Shown here: one piece after another, positions 53,638-62,492 of the stretch
Layout of the letters: the number at the start of each line of letters is the position of its first letter
Numbering within the stretch: the stretch's first letter is position 1
Assembly (NCBI RefSeq): GCF_002024165.1
Contig: NZ_MWQN01000001.1
Coordinates: forward strand, 2,232,001 to 2,296,000
DNA length: 64,000 nucleotides
Reading direction: 5' to 3'
DNA from: Embleya scabrispora
GTDB taxonomy: Bacteria > Actinomycetota > Actinomycetes > Streptomycetales > Streptomycetaceae
The notes under the pieces: generated by a model
Told to the model about the DNA's origin: nothing
What the model saw: only the letters and a program-made list of their open reading frames with translations
The model's database searches: none
Made by a program: the position numbers and the translations under genes

Positions 53638-54162
53638 CCTCAACCGCCCCAAACCCGCAGACCACCCGGCACTCGAGAACACCCCGGGCACTCAGGCCCC
53701 CCAAACCAACCCAACCCATCCGACACTTGAGCACACCCAGCCGAAAACCAAACCCCAGCCCCGGGCGCTCAGGCCACCCGAACCAATTCAGCCCATCCGG
53801 CGTTTGAGGACACACCCGGCCGAAGGCCAAACCGCAGCCCGGGCACTCGGGACACCCCAACAATCAGCCCGTCCGGCGCTTAAGGACACCCGGCCGGAGG
53901 CCAAACCCCAGCCCCGGGCATCCGGGCCACCCGAACCAATTCAGCCCGTCCGGCGCTTGAGGACACACCCGGCCGAAGGCCAAACCGCAGCCCGGGCACT
54001 CGGGACACCCCAACAATCAGCCCGTCCGGCGCTTGAGGACACCCGGCCGGAGGCCAAACCCCAGCCCCGGGCATCCGGGCCACCCGAACCAATTCAGCCC
54101 GTCCGGCGCTTGAGGACACACCCGGCCGGAGGCCGTGTCGGCGACGGCCGCCCGGCCCGGCC
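53638..54162. repeat. tandem intergenic repeats, 76/77-bp unit in a 153-bp double unit
   Basis: The element CAGCCCGTCCGGCGCTTGAG recurs at about 53713, 53789, 53866, 53942, 54019 and 54096 with 76-77-bp spacing. Two alternating unit types form a 153-bp supra-unit present twice, 53811-53963 and 53964-54116, almost without differences. The first unit is clearly decayed. As 153 is divisible by three the frame stays open on both strands, but nothing else supports a gene. The core resembles an intergenic repeat that is frequent in Streptomyces genomes (recalled). Confidence 0.8.
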
Positions 54163-56106
54163 TCAACTCGCCAACGACTCCGCCCGCAACGCATCCAGCA
54201 ACCGCTGCGCCTTCACCGCGACCTCCGCAGGACCATGCGCCACCGCCGGCCCACACCAGTGCTCCGCATCGGCCAGATCCCCGCGCCGCAGCGCCAGCAC
54301 CACCAGCCGCAACGCCGCCCGCCCGTGCCCACCCCGCGCGGCCACCGTCAACCACGGCTCCGCGCCGTCGGAATCCCCGTGCCGCAGATGCAGCAGCGCC
54401 AGGTTCCACGCCCCCGACACACTGCCCGCCTCGGCCGCGACCCGGAACCGCCGAGCCGCCGGCTTGTCCTCACCCCGCCGCGCACACAGCACCCCGCACC
54501 GCAGCGCCGCCGTCACATGCCCCGCGTCCGCCGCCACCGCGTACCAGCGCTCCGCCTGCTCCACCGCCCCGGCGTCCGCGAGCATCGCCCCGAGCCGGAA
54601 CGCCGCCGTGGGCCGCTCCGCCCGCGCCGCCGTCTCGTACGCGCGCGCCGCCCCCTCGGCATCCCCCCGACGCTCCAGCAACAGCCCCATCTGCAAAGCC
54701 GCATCCGGGTGCCCGGCGGCCGCGGCGCGGCTCCAACACACCTCGGCGGCGTCGTCGAGACCACCCCGCGCGTGCAGGATGCCCAGGTTGTACGAACCGT
54801 CCACGCTGCCCGCCTCGGCGGCCCGCGCGAACCATATCCGCGCCTCCTCGTCGTCCCCGCGCTCGAGCAGCATCCCGGCCAGCGCGTTGGCCGCGTCCCC
54901 GTGCCCCGCGTAGGCGGCCATCCGGAACCACCGCTCCGCGCCCGAAGCGTCCTCGTGCTCCGCGTGCAACAGCCCCAGATTGAAGGCCCCGTTGCACTCG
55001 CCCGCCGCAGCCGCCCGCTCGTACCACCGCGCGGCCTCGCTCGAACTCCCCCCGGACGCGAACCACGCGCCCAGCGCGTTGGCCGCCGTGCCGTCGCCGG
55101 CCTCCGCCGCGACCTGCCACCACCGCGCCGCGCCCTCGACGTCCCCCGCGTCCTGGAGCAGGAACCCCAGCGCCCGGGCCCCCTCGGCGTCGCCCTCCTC
55201 GGCGGCCAGCCGGTACCACCCGATCGCCTCGGCGGTGTCCCCCGCCCGCTCCAGCGAGGTCGCGAGCCGCACCGCCGCCCGCACGTGCCCGCACGAGGCT
55301 GCGCGCAGGAACCACGTGGACGCCGCGCGTTCGTCGTCCCGCTCCTGCCCCATCCGCCCGAGCCGATAGGCCGCCTCCGGATGCCCCGCCTCGGCCGCGC
55401 GCCGATACCACCGTTCCGCCCCGGGGCGCCCGGTCAGCTCGAAGAACTCGCCCAGCGTGAGCGCGGCCCGCACATGCCCCGACTCCGCCGCGTTGCGCAG
55501 CCAGTAGACGCCCTGCCCGGACAGGTCGTGGTACGCGCCCGCATCGGCGGCGCCCACCCCCGCACTCGCCCGCGCCGCGTCGGCCTGGTCGAGCAGCAGC
55601 GCGCCGAGCGAGTAGGCGGCGATCCGACTGCCCGCCTCGGCCGCCCGGTGCCACCACAACGACGCGGCGTCGTCCCGCCCCTGACGGTGCATCAGCACGC
55701 CGAGGTTGGTCGCCGCGCCACGATGCCCCGCCTCGGCGGCTCGACGCAGCAACTCGGCCGCCTCGTCCGCCCCGTCCTCCTCGTCGCGTTCGAGCAACAT
55801 CAGGGCGAGGCTGTTGGCCGCCGAGGGGCTGCGCGCGGCCCGCTCGCGGTAGCGCCGTTCGAGTTCGGCCGCTTCGTGCCGGTCCAGCGCCTCGTGGCCC
55901 TCGACGCTGCCCCCGGAACCACGCCGGCGCGGCCGGAACGGGACCAGGACCGCGTAGTCGTCAGGGTGGGCGGGAGCCGTCGCCGCCGCGGCCCGCCCCC
56001 GGTCCAGGACCACCGTGTCGGGGCCCTCGGGCACGGTTTCGAAGACGTCGGGCTCCGGCGGTGGGTGCTCCCCCCGCCGTCCGCGATGTCCCTTCCACGC
56101 CCCCAT
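54163..56106 (-). CDS. Sel1/TPR-like repeat protein
   Basis: 647 residues from ATG 56106. After an N-terminal region of about 110 residues with Pro/Glu and an Arg-rich stretch, it consists of 14-15 Sel1-like repeats of about 36 residues: A-A-E-A-G-H/D-x-x-A-A-x-x-L-G-x-L followed by x-x-A-x-x-W-x-x-x-A (for example AAEAGHPEAAYRLGRMG, AAAAGHPDAALQMGLLL). The repeats form an alpha solenoid for protein-protein contacts. No signal peptide or membrane helix. It has no enzymatic domain; the partner is unknown. The repeat DNA region lies just behind it. Confidence 0.88.
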   Translation of the reverse strand: MGAWKGHRGRRGEHPPPEPDVFETVPEGPDTVVLDRGRAAAATAPAHPDDYAVLVPFRPRRRGSGGSVEGHEALDRHEAAELERRYRERAARSPSAANSLALMLLERDEEDGADEAAELLRRAAEAGHRGAATNLGVLMHRQGRDDAASLWWHRAAEAGSRIAAYSLGALLLDQADAARASAGVGAADAGAYHDLSGQGVYWLRNAAESGHVRAALTLGEFFELTGRPGAERWYRRAAEAGHPEAAYRLGRMGQERDDERAASTWFLRAASCGHVRAAVRLATSLERAGDTAEAIGWYRLAAEEGDAEGARALGFLLQDAGDVEGAARWWQVAAEAGDGTAANALGAWFASGGSSSEAARWYERAAAAGECNGAFNLGLLHAEHEDASGAERWFRMAAYAGHGDAANALAGMLLERGDDEEARIWFARAAEAGSVDGSYNLGILHARGGLDDAAEVCWSRAAAAGHPDAALQMGLLLERRGDAEGAARAYETAARAERPTAAFRLGAMLADAGAVEQAERWYAVAADAGHVTAALRCGVLCARRGEDKPAARRFRVAAEAGSVSGAWNLALLHLRHGDSDGAEPWLTVAARGGHGRAALRLVVLALRRGDLADAEHWCGPAVAHGPAEVAVKAQRLLDALRAESLAS

Positions 56107-56214
56107 GTGTCCATCGTGGCATCTCGGGCCACATCCATGCAGTCGCGATTCGGCAACAGCCGGCCCCGCCCGGCGACGAATCCTCGGCGAACACCCGGTG
56201 TCCGAGGGCATGCA

Positions 56215-56247
56215 CGAAGGGCCCGGCCGCAATGGCCGGGCCCTTCG
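56215..56247 (-). terminator. terminator behind the first initiator tRNA gene
   Basis: A perfect 14-bp stem (56215-56228 with 56234-56247) and a 5-nt loop, 4 nt from the tRNA 3-prime end. Confidence 0.8.
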
Positions 56248-56250
56248 ATG

Positions 56251-56327
56251 TGGTAGCGGGGACAGGATTTGAACCTGCGACCTCTGGGTTATGAGCCCAG
56301 CGAGCTACCGAGCTGCTCCACCCCGCG
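56251..56327 (-). tRNA. tRNA-fMet (CAT), CCA encoded
   Basis: 77 nt including an encoded CCA. The anticodon loop CTCATAA sits on a CTGGG/CCCAG stem, giving the three G-C pairs of initiator tRNAs. The acceptor stem CGCGGGG/CCCCGCT leaves an unpaired 1-72 position (C against U), the second initiator hallmark. The T-loop GGTTCAAATCC is complete. Confidence 0.95.
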
Positions 56328-56339
56328 TCGGTGAACACA

Positions 56340-56369
56340 ACCTTACGGCAGCCCCGACCGGGCAGGCAA
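56340..56369 (-). promoter_or_regulatory. sigma-70-type promoter of the first tRNA-fMet
   Basis: TTGCCT (56369-56364) and TAAGGT (56345-56340) with 18-nt spacing, about 12 nt before the mature tRNA. Confidence 0.7.
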
Positions 56370-56623
56370 ATCCGTTCCCGGCCGGCCCCGAGTCGCCCGC
56401 CGCCCCGCGTGGCACGCGTCACTCGTGAGAGTCGCGGCCGAATTCAGACCATGGAGTGAACCCGACTTTCCCCGCCCCGGCTCCGAATCATTTCCCCTTT
56501 GGCCCCAATTACCCCTGGTTGCCCGGGAGTTCGATCGCGCCACAACCGGATTGTCGGCCATCGCCGGACACGATCCGGTCTCGGCACGGGGCGGGAAGCC
56601 GTCACGGCGCGCCTCCGATGGGG

Positions 56624-56629
56624 TACGGT
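56624..56629 (+). promoter_or_regulatory. -10 box of leaderless small gene
   Basis: TACGGT lies 7 nt before GTG 56637. Confidence 0.5.
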
Positions 56630-56636
56630 CTGCGTC

Positions 56637-56909
56637 GTGGTCATATCAGGAATGGACCATCCGAGCATGCCGCGCCGAGTCCCGGTTCCGCCGATGGACG
56701 CAGGCCGAAGCGGCGTGGGCGAGCGCCTCGAACGGCACCTCGCCCTCATCGGCCGTGCCTCCGTCCAGGAGACGGCGAACAGCGCCGAATCGGCCGCCAT
56801 CATCCAGAGCCTGGTTCCGCGTGCCGAACAGCGCGGCACACACCGTCTGGCGCGCGTCACCCTGATGGCACCGCTGCGCGCCAAGCGCCGCCGCCAGATC
56901 GCGCTCTAG
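56637..56909 (+). CDS. small conserved hypothetical protein between two tRNA-fMet genes
   Basis: 90 residues from GTG 56637, or 85 from ATG 56652. The body is ERLERHLALIGRASVQETANSAESAAIIQSLVPRAEQ-like, with two predicted helices, and ends in a basic tail RAKRRRQIAL. No cysteines, signal peptide or membrane helix. I do not recognise the family. Support comes from the good leaderless promoter, the coding-like third-position pattern and its isolation between tRNAs. Confidence 0.6.
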   Translation: MVISGMDHPSMPRRVPVPPMDAGRSGVGERLERHLALIGRASVQETANSAESAAIIQSLVPRAEQRGTHRLARVTLMAPLRAKRRRQIAL

Positions 56910-56974
56910 ACCGCCACGCCCTCAGCTCGTGCGCCACCCCCGGCTCCCCGAGCCGGGACGCCCGGCAACAACAC

Positions 56975-57020
56975 AAAACGCGAGAGGCCCGGTTCCTGAG
57001 AACCGGGCCTCTCGCGTTTT
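56975..57020. terminator. bidirectional terminator between the small gene and the second tRNA-fMet
   Basis: A perfect 21-bp inverted repeat (56975-56995 with 57000-57020) with a 4-nt loop; the outer four pairs are A-T, giving U-tracts in both directions. Confidence 0.9.
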
Positions 57021-57026
57021 CCCAAG

Positions 57027-57100
57027 TAGCGGGGACAGGATTTGAACCTGCGACCTCTGGGTTATGAGCCCAGCGAGCTACCGAACTGCTCCACCCCGCG
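57027..57100 (-). tRNA. tRNA-fMet (CAT), CCA not encoded
   Basis: 74 nt, identical to the first copy except one D-arm base (G to A on the plus strand, at 57086 compared with 56313). The 3-prime CCA is absent (CTT follows the discriminator A). Anticodon, stems and the 1-72 mismatch are unchanged. Confidence 0.95.
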
Positions 57101-57115
57101 ATGCGTTGTATCCCG

Positions 57116-57144
57116 AGCTTACGTGACCCCGGCCCGCACTCCAA
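57116..57144 (-). promoter_or_regulatory. sigma-70-type promoter of the second tRNA-fMet
   Basis: TTGGAG (57144-57139) and TAAGCT (57121-57116) with 17-nt spacing. Confidence 0.65.
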
Positions 57145-57148
57145 ATCG

Positions 57149-57185
57149 ACGACGGGCCCGCCCCCCGGGGGAACGGGCCCGTCGT
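57149..57185 (-). terminator. terminator behind the UPF0182 gene
   Basis: A perfect 12-bp stem (57149-57160 with 57174-57185), 18 nt after the stop. Confidence 0.75.
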
Positions 57186-57202
57186 ACCTCACACGTCGAC
57201 GA

Positions 57203-60200
57203 TCACGGCTTGGTCGTCGCGGACGCCGTCGCCCCGGCCGCGGGCGGCGTGCCGTTGGCCGGCGGTGTGCCGTTGGCCGGAGGCGTGCCGTTCGCGGGCG
57301 GTGTGCCGTTGGCCGGAGGCGTGGTCGCCGGTGGTGTCTTCGCCGCGTTCTCCGCCGCGATGGCCTTGTTCACCGCCGCCTGGAGCCGCTTCTGCGCCTC
57401 GCCGTACTTGCCGAAGTCGCCGGCCTTCAGCGCCGCGTCGGCGTCCTTGAGTGCCTGGTTGGCCTCGTCGAGCGCCTGCTTGACCGTCGGGTTCTCGGTC
57501 GTCGGCGGCGGGGTGCCCGTCGTCGGCGGCGTCCCGGTGGTCGGCGGGGTGCCGTTGTCGGTCGGTGGCACCGTGGTGGTCGGCGACCCGCTGAACACCT
57601 TGGTCAGCGCCTGATCCAGGGTGTCCTCGAAGGCGATGCTGCCGCCGTAGGAGACCAGCACCTTCTGCAGGACCGGATACGAGCCCGGCGCGTTGGCCTG
57701 GACGTACACCGGTTCCACGTACAACATGCCGCCGCCCACGGGCAGGCTGAGCAGGTTGCCGTAGACCACCACCGAGTCGCCGCGCTGCAGGATGTTGATC
57801 ACCTGGGCGACCGCGGCGTTCGACTTGAACTGGTTCTGCATCTGGTCCGGACCCAGGATCGCCGTGTTCGGCGGCAGGCTCAGGAGTCTGATCTTGCCGT
57901 AGCCCGGTGATCCCGGTTCGGAGTTCACCGCCATGAACGCGGCCAGGTTCTGCCGTTCCTTCGGCACGAAGGTGCTGGTCAGCTGGAACGACTGCTGCGC
58001 GTCCGGGGTACCGCCCGCCGTCGCCGACGGCATCTTCATCGACAGGTAGTACGGCGGCTGGTCGCCCGAACCGGCGGTGCGACCCGTCGGGTCCTTGGGG
58101 ACCTTCCAGAAGTCCGAGCCGTTGAAGAAGGTCCGGGGGTCGGTCACGTGGTACCGGGTGAGCAGATCGCGCTGCACCTTGAACAGGTCCTGCGGGTAGC
58201 GCAGGTGCTCCATCAGGGTCGGCGGGATCGTGCCCTTCTTCTTGATCGTGTTCGGGAAGGCCTTCATCCAGGTCTTCAGGACCGGATCCTTCTCGTCCCA
58301 CTGGTACAGCTTGACCGAACCGTCGTACGAATCGACCGTCGCCTTCACCGAGTTGCGGATGTAGTTGACGTTGCCGGTGTTGCCCACCGCGCCCCGGGCC
58401 CGGTCCTCGGCGTTGAGCGAGTCGGCGGTGGCGGTGCCGAGCGTGGTGCGGGTCGCGTACGGATAGCCGTTGCTGGTCGTGTACGCGTCGACGATCCACT
58501 GCACCTTGCCGTCTATCACGGCGGGATACGGGTCACCGTCGATGGTCAGCCACGGCGCGACCGCCTCCACCCGCTCCTTGGGCGTGCGGTTGTACAGGAT
58601 CCGGGAATCCTTGTTGATCGTGTCGGAGAGCAGGATGTTGCCCTCCTGGAACTTCGTCGCGTACAGCAGCTTGTTGAACATGCCGCCGATCGGCACGCCG
58701 CCCTTGCCGTTGTACGTGTAGGTGGCCTGCCCCGCCGCGGTGTCGGTCGGGTAGTCCACCTCGGTGGGCGTGGTGTTCTTCGGCGCGCCCACGATCGAGT
58801 ACTCGGTGGTCGACTCGCCGAAGTAGATCCGCGGCTGGTACGGACCGAGCGGGCTGGGGGTCTGGGCCTCCTGCGCGTCGGTGCGGATGTTGCCCTCGAT
58901 GTAGACGGGCTTGCCCTCGCGGTCCACCCGGGTGCCCTCGGCCGCGACGACGCCGTACCCGTGGGTGTACTTGGTGTGGTCGTTGACCCAGTTGTGCGTC
59001 TGACCACCCCTCGGGTTCAGCTCGCGCAGCGCGATCACGGTGTCCTGCATCTTGCCGTCGATCATGTAGCGGTCGACGTCCAGCGTGGTCTGGAAGGCGT
59101 AGTACTGCCGCAGCTGCTGCATCTGGTTGAACGTCGGCGAGACGATGTTCGGGTCGAGCAACCGGATGCTGGCCGTGTTCGCGGCCTGGTCCTTCAGCTC
59201 GGGCTTGGCCTCGACGTTGCCGTCGTACTTCTCCGGCTCCACCTTGTCGATGCCGTACGCCAGCCGGGTCGCCTCGATGTTGCGCTGGATGTACTTGGAT
59301 TCCTTGGCCTGCTGGTTCGGCTTGACCTGGAACCGCTCGACGATCGCCGGGTACAGCCCGCCGATGAGCACCGCGGAGAGCACCATCAGGCCGAAGCCGA
59401 TGATCGGCAGCGCCCACGTGCGGCGGAAGACGTTGACGAAGAACAGCGTGGCGCAGATCAGCGCGACGATGAACAGGATCGTCTTCGCCGGCAATACCGC
59501 GTGCGCGTCGGTGTACCGCAGCCCGGTGAATTGCGAGGCCTGCTTGAAATCACCGGACGAGACCGCGAGCGAATAGCGGTCCAGCCAGTACGCGACGGCC
59601 TTGAACAACACGAAAAGGCCGAGCAGCAGCGAAAGATGCGCCTGTGCGGCGGGGGTGGCCCGCGACCCCGGGCTCTGCACCCGAAGTCCGCCGTAGAGGT
59701 AGTGCGTGATCACCGCGAGGACGAGGCCGACGACGACCGCGACGAACGCGAAATTGATCAGGAATCGGTAGAACGGCAGATCGAACGCGTAGAACGAGAC
59801 GTCCTTGTGGAACTGCGGATCCTTGGCGCCGAACGAGACGCCGTTCACGAACTGGAGCCACGTCTTCCACTGCCCCGACGCCGAGGTCCCGGCGATGATG
59901 CCGATGATCACCGACAGCGCGATCAGCAGCCAGCTACGGAACGGCGTGATGGCCGAGCGATAGCGGTCGAGGCTCTGCTGTTCGAGCGACATCCCGCGGA
60001 ACGCGGGACGCAGCCGATAGGCGACGTAGATGTTGGCGCCGACGGCCGCGGCCATGAGCAGACCGAACACCAGGAACAACCCGATGCGCGTCCACAGCTT
60101 GGTCGTGAATACGTTTCCGTAGCCGACCGACTTGTACCAGAGCCAATCCGTCCAGAAATTCGCGAACAGCACCCACGCGACAACGATCACCACGAGGATG

Positions 60201-60286
60201 GCCAGCGTCAGGAGCAGTGTTCTGGACCTGCGGGACGGAGCTCCCAATCTGATCCGACGGCCACCTGAGCCGCCTCGTTCGGGCAT
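57203..60286 (-). CDS. UPF0182 family large membrane protein
   Basis: 1027 residues from ATG 60286. Seven hydrophobic segments occupy residues 20-340 (first [19 protein letters not shown]), followed by an extracellular domain of about 560 residues with [20 protein letters not shown] and [17 protein letters not shown], both hallmarks of UPF0182. The last 110 residues are a low-complexity Thr/Pro/Asn tail that includes a Lys/Ala-rich helix ([20 protein letters not shown]) and four PPANGT repeats. The family is conserved in actinobacteria, with no known function. Confidence 0.93.
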   Translation of the reverse strand: MPERGGSGGRRIRLGAPSRRSRTLLLTLAILVVIVVAWVLFANFWTDWLWYKSVGYGNVFTTKLWTRIGLFLVFGLLMAAAVGANIYVAYRLRPAFRGMSLEQQSLDRYRSAITPFRSWLLIALSVIIGIIAGTSASGQWKTWLQFVNGVSFGAKDPQFHKDVSFYAFDLPFYRFLINFAFVAVVVGLVLAVITHYLYGGLRVQSPGSRATPAAQAHLSLLLGLFVLFKAVAYWLDRYSLAVSSGDFKQASQFTGLRYTDAHAVLPAKTILFIVALICATLFFVNVFRRTWALPIIGFGLMVLSAVLIGGLYPAIVERFQVKPNQQAKESKYIQRNIEATRLAYGIDKVEPEKYDGNVEAKPELKDQAANTASIRLLDPNIVSPTFNQMQQLRQYYAFQTTLDVDRYMIDGKMQDTVIALRELNPRGGQTHNWVNDHTKYTHGYGVVAAEGTRVDREGKPVYIEGNIRTDAQEAQTPSPLGPYQPRIYFGESTTEYSIVGAPKNTTPTEVDYPTDTAAGQATYTYNGKGGVPIGGMFNKLLYATKFQEGNILLSDTINKDSRILYNRTPKERVEAVAPWLTIDGDPYPAVIDGKVQWIVDAYTTSNGYPYATRTTLGTATADSLNAEDRARGAVGNTGNVNYIRNSVKATVDSYDGSVKLYQWDEKDPVLKTWMKAFPNTIKKKGTIPPTLMEHLRYPQDLFKVQRDLLTRYHVTDPRTFFNGSDFWKVPKDPTGRTAGSGDQPPYYLSMKMPSATAGGTPDAQQSFQLTSTFVPKERQNLAAFMAVNSEPGSPGYGKIRLLSLPPNTAILGPDQMQNQFKSNAAVAQVINILQRGDSVVVYGNLLSLPVGGGMLYVEPVYVQANAPGSYPVLQKVLVSYGGSIAFEDTLDQALTKVFSGSPTTTVPPTDNGTPPTTGTPPTTGTPPPTTENPTVKQALDEANQALKDADAALKAGDFGKYGEAQKRLQAAVNKAIAAENAAKTPPATTPPANGTPPANGTPPANGTPPANGTPPAAGATASATTKP
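57246..57317 (-). repeat. 18-bp coding repeat (PPANGT) in the UPF0182 tail
   Basis: Four head-to-tail 18-bp units starting at 57246, 57264, 57282 and 57300, each encoding P-P-A-N-G-T, with a few silent differences. Confidence 0.9.
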
Positions 60287-60439
60287 CTGAAAAACCAAGG
60301 GTGCGCACCTCGATCATTACCTGGACGCGCCCGGTCGGCGCTCGATGGGTCAACTTACCGAGACAGGACGTGGTTCCCCACAGACACGGCCGATACAGGC
60401 TCGTGATCCGTCATGGGGCGGAGACGGGAAGATGGGGTC

Positions 60440-60982
60440 ATGACCGTTGCACTCACCCAGGCCCTCGTCGAGATCGAACGCCACGTGGCGGGGTACGGCT
60501 GGGACCAGCAGCCCCGCCTGTACGCGCTCGTGGACACCGGGGAACTGGCCCGTACCGAACCCGATCTCGCCGCGCAGCTCGGCCTGTCCGCCGACCGTGA
60601 CGCGCCCATCGACACCCTTACGCCGATCGAGCAGGAGGAGATCCCGGAGCACGTCGCGATCGACGAGTTCCTGGCGAGCATCGCCTGGCCGGACGCCGTG
60701 CTCGGCTGCGCGCTCGTGGTCGAGCGGCTGATGTTGCCGCCGTCCGCCGAGGCGAACATGCCCACCGTCGGCAGCGACGAGGAGATCCACGACTGGGTGG
60801 CGGCGCACCCGGAGCGCCAGGAGGTCCGCCTCGCGGTCGGGGTGCTGCGCGACGGCTCGCGCGAGTCGGCGGTGCGGCTGCGGGCCAAGGACGACGACTC
60901 CGAGGTGCTCTCCGGCGCGGACCTGGTACCCGGCCTGGCCGAGGCGCTGCTGGCCACGTTCGGCGACACCGACGAGGAGTAG
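60440..60982 (+). CDS. PPA1309 family protein
   Basis: 180 residues from ATG 60440. Starts MTVALTQALVEIERHVAGYGWDQQPRLYALVDTGEL, continues with PEHVAIDEFLASIAWPDAVLGCALVVERLMLPP and ends with an acidic tail. This is the actinobacterial PPA1309 family of unknown function, usually divergent from the UPF0182 gene, as here. No catalytic motif, signal or membrane helix. Confidence 0.88.
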   Translation: MTVALTQALVEIERHVAGYGWDQQPRLYALVDTGELARTEPDLAAQLGLSADRDAPIDTLTPIEQEEIPEHVAIDEFLASIAWPDAVLGCALVVERLMLPPSAEANMPTVGSDEEIHDWVAAHPERQEVRLAVGVLRDGSRESAVRLRAKDDDSEVLSGADLVPGLAEALLATFGDTDEE

Positions 60983-61010
60983 GGGCCCAGGCCCTGTCGG
61001 TCCGCACCGG

Positions 61011-62063
61011 TCACGCATGACATTCCGTCAACGTGCCCTGGCCGGTGCGGATCGTCTCCAGCGCCTTGAGCGCGTCGTCCAGCGTCTCCACCTGGACGAG
61101 GGTCAGACCGCCCGGCCGGGTCTGCGCGGCGGCGGCGCAGTTGGCCTTGGGGGTGAGGAAGTACTTGGCGCCCTGGCGGCGGGCCCCGATGGTCTTCATC
61201 TGGATGCCGCCGATCGCGCCGACCTTGCCCGCGTCGTCGATGGTTCCGGTACCGGCCACGAACTTGCCGCCGGTCAGGTCGCCGGGGCTGAGCTTGTCGA
61301 CGATGCCGAGCGCGAACATCATCCCGGCGCTGGGGCCGCCGACGTCCTCCAGGTGGATCTCCACCTTGAACGGGAACTTCGGCAGGATGCCCGGGGTGAT
61401 GCCGACCAGGGCGCGGCCGTCGTCCTCGGCCCTGCCGGTGACCACCTGCACGTCGCGCCTGGTGCCGCGGGCGTCGGCCGGGTCCACGGTGAGCGTGACC
61501 GACTCGCCGGCCTTGTGCTTGGTGATCGCTCCGGCGACGTCCTCGGTCCTGCCGATCGGCGCGCCGTCCACGGCCAGGATGATGTCGCCGGCGTGCAACT
61601 TGCCGAGCGCGGGCGCGTCCTTGGCCACGGTCGAGACGATCACCTGCTTCTCGATCGGGATCTTCAGGGCGGCGAACGCGGCCACCTTGGCGTGCTCCTG
61701 CGAGGAGCTGAACTCCTCGGCGTTCTCCCGCTCGACCTCGGCCGCCGACTTGTCGTCCGGATACAGCGACTTCTTCAGCACCACGTCCGCGTCGCCCTTG
61801 ACCCAGCCGGCCAGCGCGTCGAGCAGCGGCATGTCGTAGGACTTGTTGGTCACCGACACGGTGGTCATGTTCAGGTGCCCGCTCGTGGGGTACGTCTCGT
61901 GGCCGGAGATCTCGATGACCGGCCTGCCGCCCTCGTCGCCGAGCGTGTTGTACGTGGGCCCGGGGCTCAACTCGGCGTAGGGCACCGGCGCGAACAGCAC
62001 GGCGCAGGCCAGGGCCAGGAGCAGCAGCCCGGAGACGACCAGGGTGGCGGTGCGGCGCGACAT
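61011..62063 (-). CDS. PDZ-domain membrane-anchored Lon-like protease (YlbL/S16)
   Basis: 350 residues from ATG 62063. One N-terminal membrane helix (TLVVSGLLLLALACAVLFAP) leaves the rest outside the cell. A PDZ domain (KLHAGDIILAVDGAPIG) is followed by a Lon proteolytic domain with the catalytic Ser in GGPSAGMMFALGIVD and the Lys of the Ser-Lys dyad in GAIGGIQMKTIGA. There is no ATPase domain, so it is not an ATP-dependent Lon. Substrates are unknown. Confidence 0.92.
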   Translation of the reverse strand: MSRRTATLVVSGLLLLALACAVLFAPVPYAELSPGPTYNTLGDEGGRPVIEISGHETYPTSGHLNMTTVSVTNKSYDMPLLDALAGWVKGDADVVLKKSLYPDDKSAAEVERENAEEFSSSQEHAKVAAFAALKIPIEKQVIVSTVAKDAPALGKLHAGDIILAVDGAPIGRTEDVAGAITKHKAGESVTLTVDPADARGTRRDVQVVTGRAEDDGRALVGITPGILPKFPFKVEIHLEDVGGPSAGMMFALGIVDKLSPGDLTGGKFVAGTGTIDDAGKVGAIGGIQMKTIGARRQGAKYFLTPKANCAAAAQTRPGGLTLVQVETLDDALKALETIRTGQGTLTECHA

Positions 62064-62110
62064 GCGCCCGACCCTACGGCACCCGGATTCTCGCGGTGCG
62101 GGCCGGGCCG

Positions 62111-62365
62111 TCACGGGTTGTCGTGGGCCGTTCGCGGGAGGGTCGTGTCGGGCGTGTCGTCGGCGGGGTCGGGTACGACCGGGGTGGCCGTGCGCAACCG
62201 GTCCAGCGCCGCGCTCCACTCCTCGAAGGCGGTCATCGAGTCGCGCATGCTCGGCGTACGCAGCGCCCGACCCGTCCACGTGGCCCAGCTCACGGCGATC
62301 ACGAGCGCGACGCCCGGAATGGCCCACCACCATACGACAGCCGCCATGACGTACTCCATCCACAC
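62111..62365 (-). CDS. small single-helix membrane protein
   Basis: 84 residues from GTG 62365. A hydrophobic Trp-rich N-terminal helix (MEYVMAAVVWWWAIPGVALV) is followed by a polar tail with a helical FEEWSAALDRLRTA and a Pro/Asp-rich end. I recall a similar protein next to the PDZ protease in streptomycetes. The function is unknown. Leaderless start. Confidence 0.7.
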   Translation of the reverse strand: MWMEYVMAAVVWWWAIPGVALVIAVSWATWTGRALRTPSMRDSMTAFEEWSAALDRLRTATPVVPDPADDTPDTTLPRTAHDNP

Positions 62366-62372
62366 GAGGGGG

Positions 62373-62378
62373 AGGGTA
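62373..62378 (-). promoter_or_regulatory. -10 box of leaderless small membrane-protein gene
   Basis: TACCCT on the minus strand lies 7 nt before GTG 62365. Confidence 0.5.
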
Positions 62379-62492
62379 ACGGCTTAAATCATATGTATGT
62401 GGTGATGATGGTGCATTTCCGCTATTTCGAGACGCTCGGGACACCAGAGTCCAATGGGGCACACGGGGTGCCGGGGCGAGTGCGTGCGGGGG

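Larger units (their letters stand above)
56328..56636. other. intergenic region between tRNA-fMet and the small gene
   Basis: About 309 bases holding the tRNA promoter at one end and the leaderless promoter at the other. The middle is less GC-rich than its surroundings (CATTTCCCCTTTGGCCCCAAT near 56488) but has no gene that I can support. Confidence 0.55.

Noticed and set aside
53638-54162. Possible CRISPR array because of regular repeats
   Set aside because: Repeat and spacer are both conserved between units, the period is about 76 bp, and no cas genes are present.
53804-54913. Open frame through the tandem repeat, encoding repeated RTHPAEGQ-type peptides
   Set aside because: The frame is open only because 153 is a multiple of three; it runs antisense into the Sel1-repeat gene.
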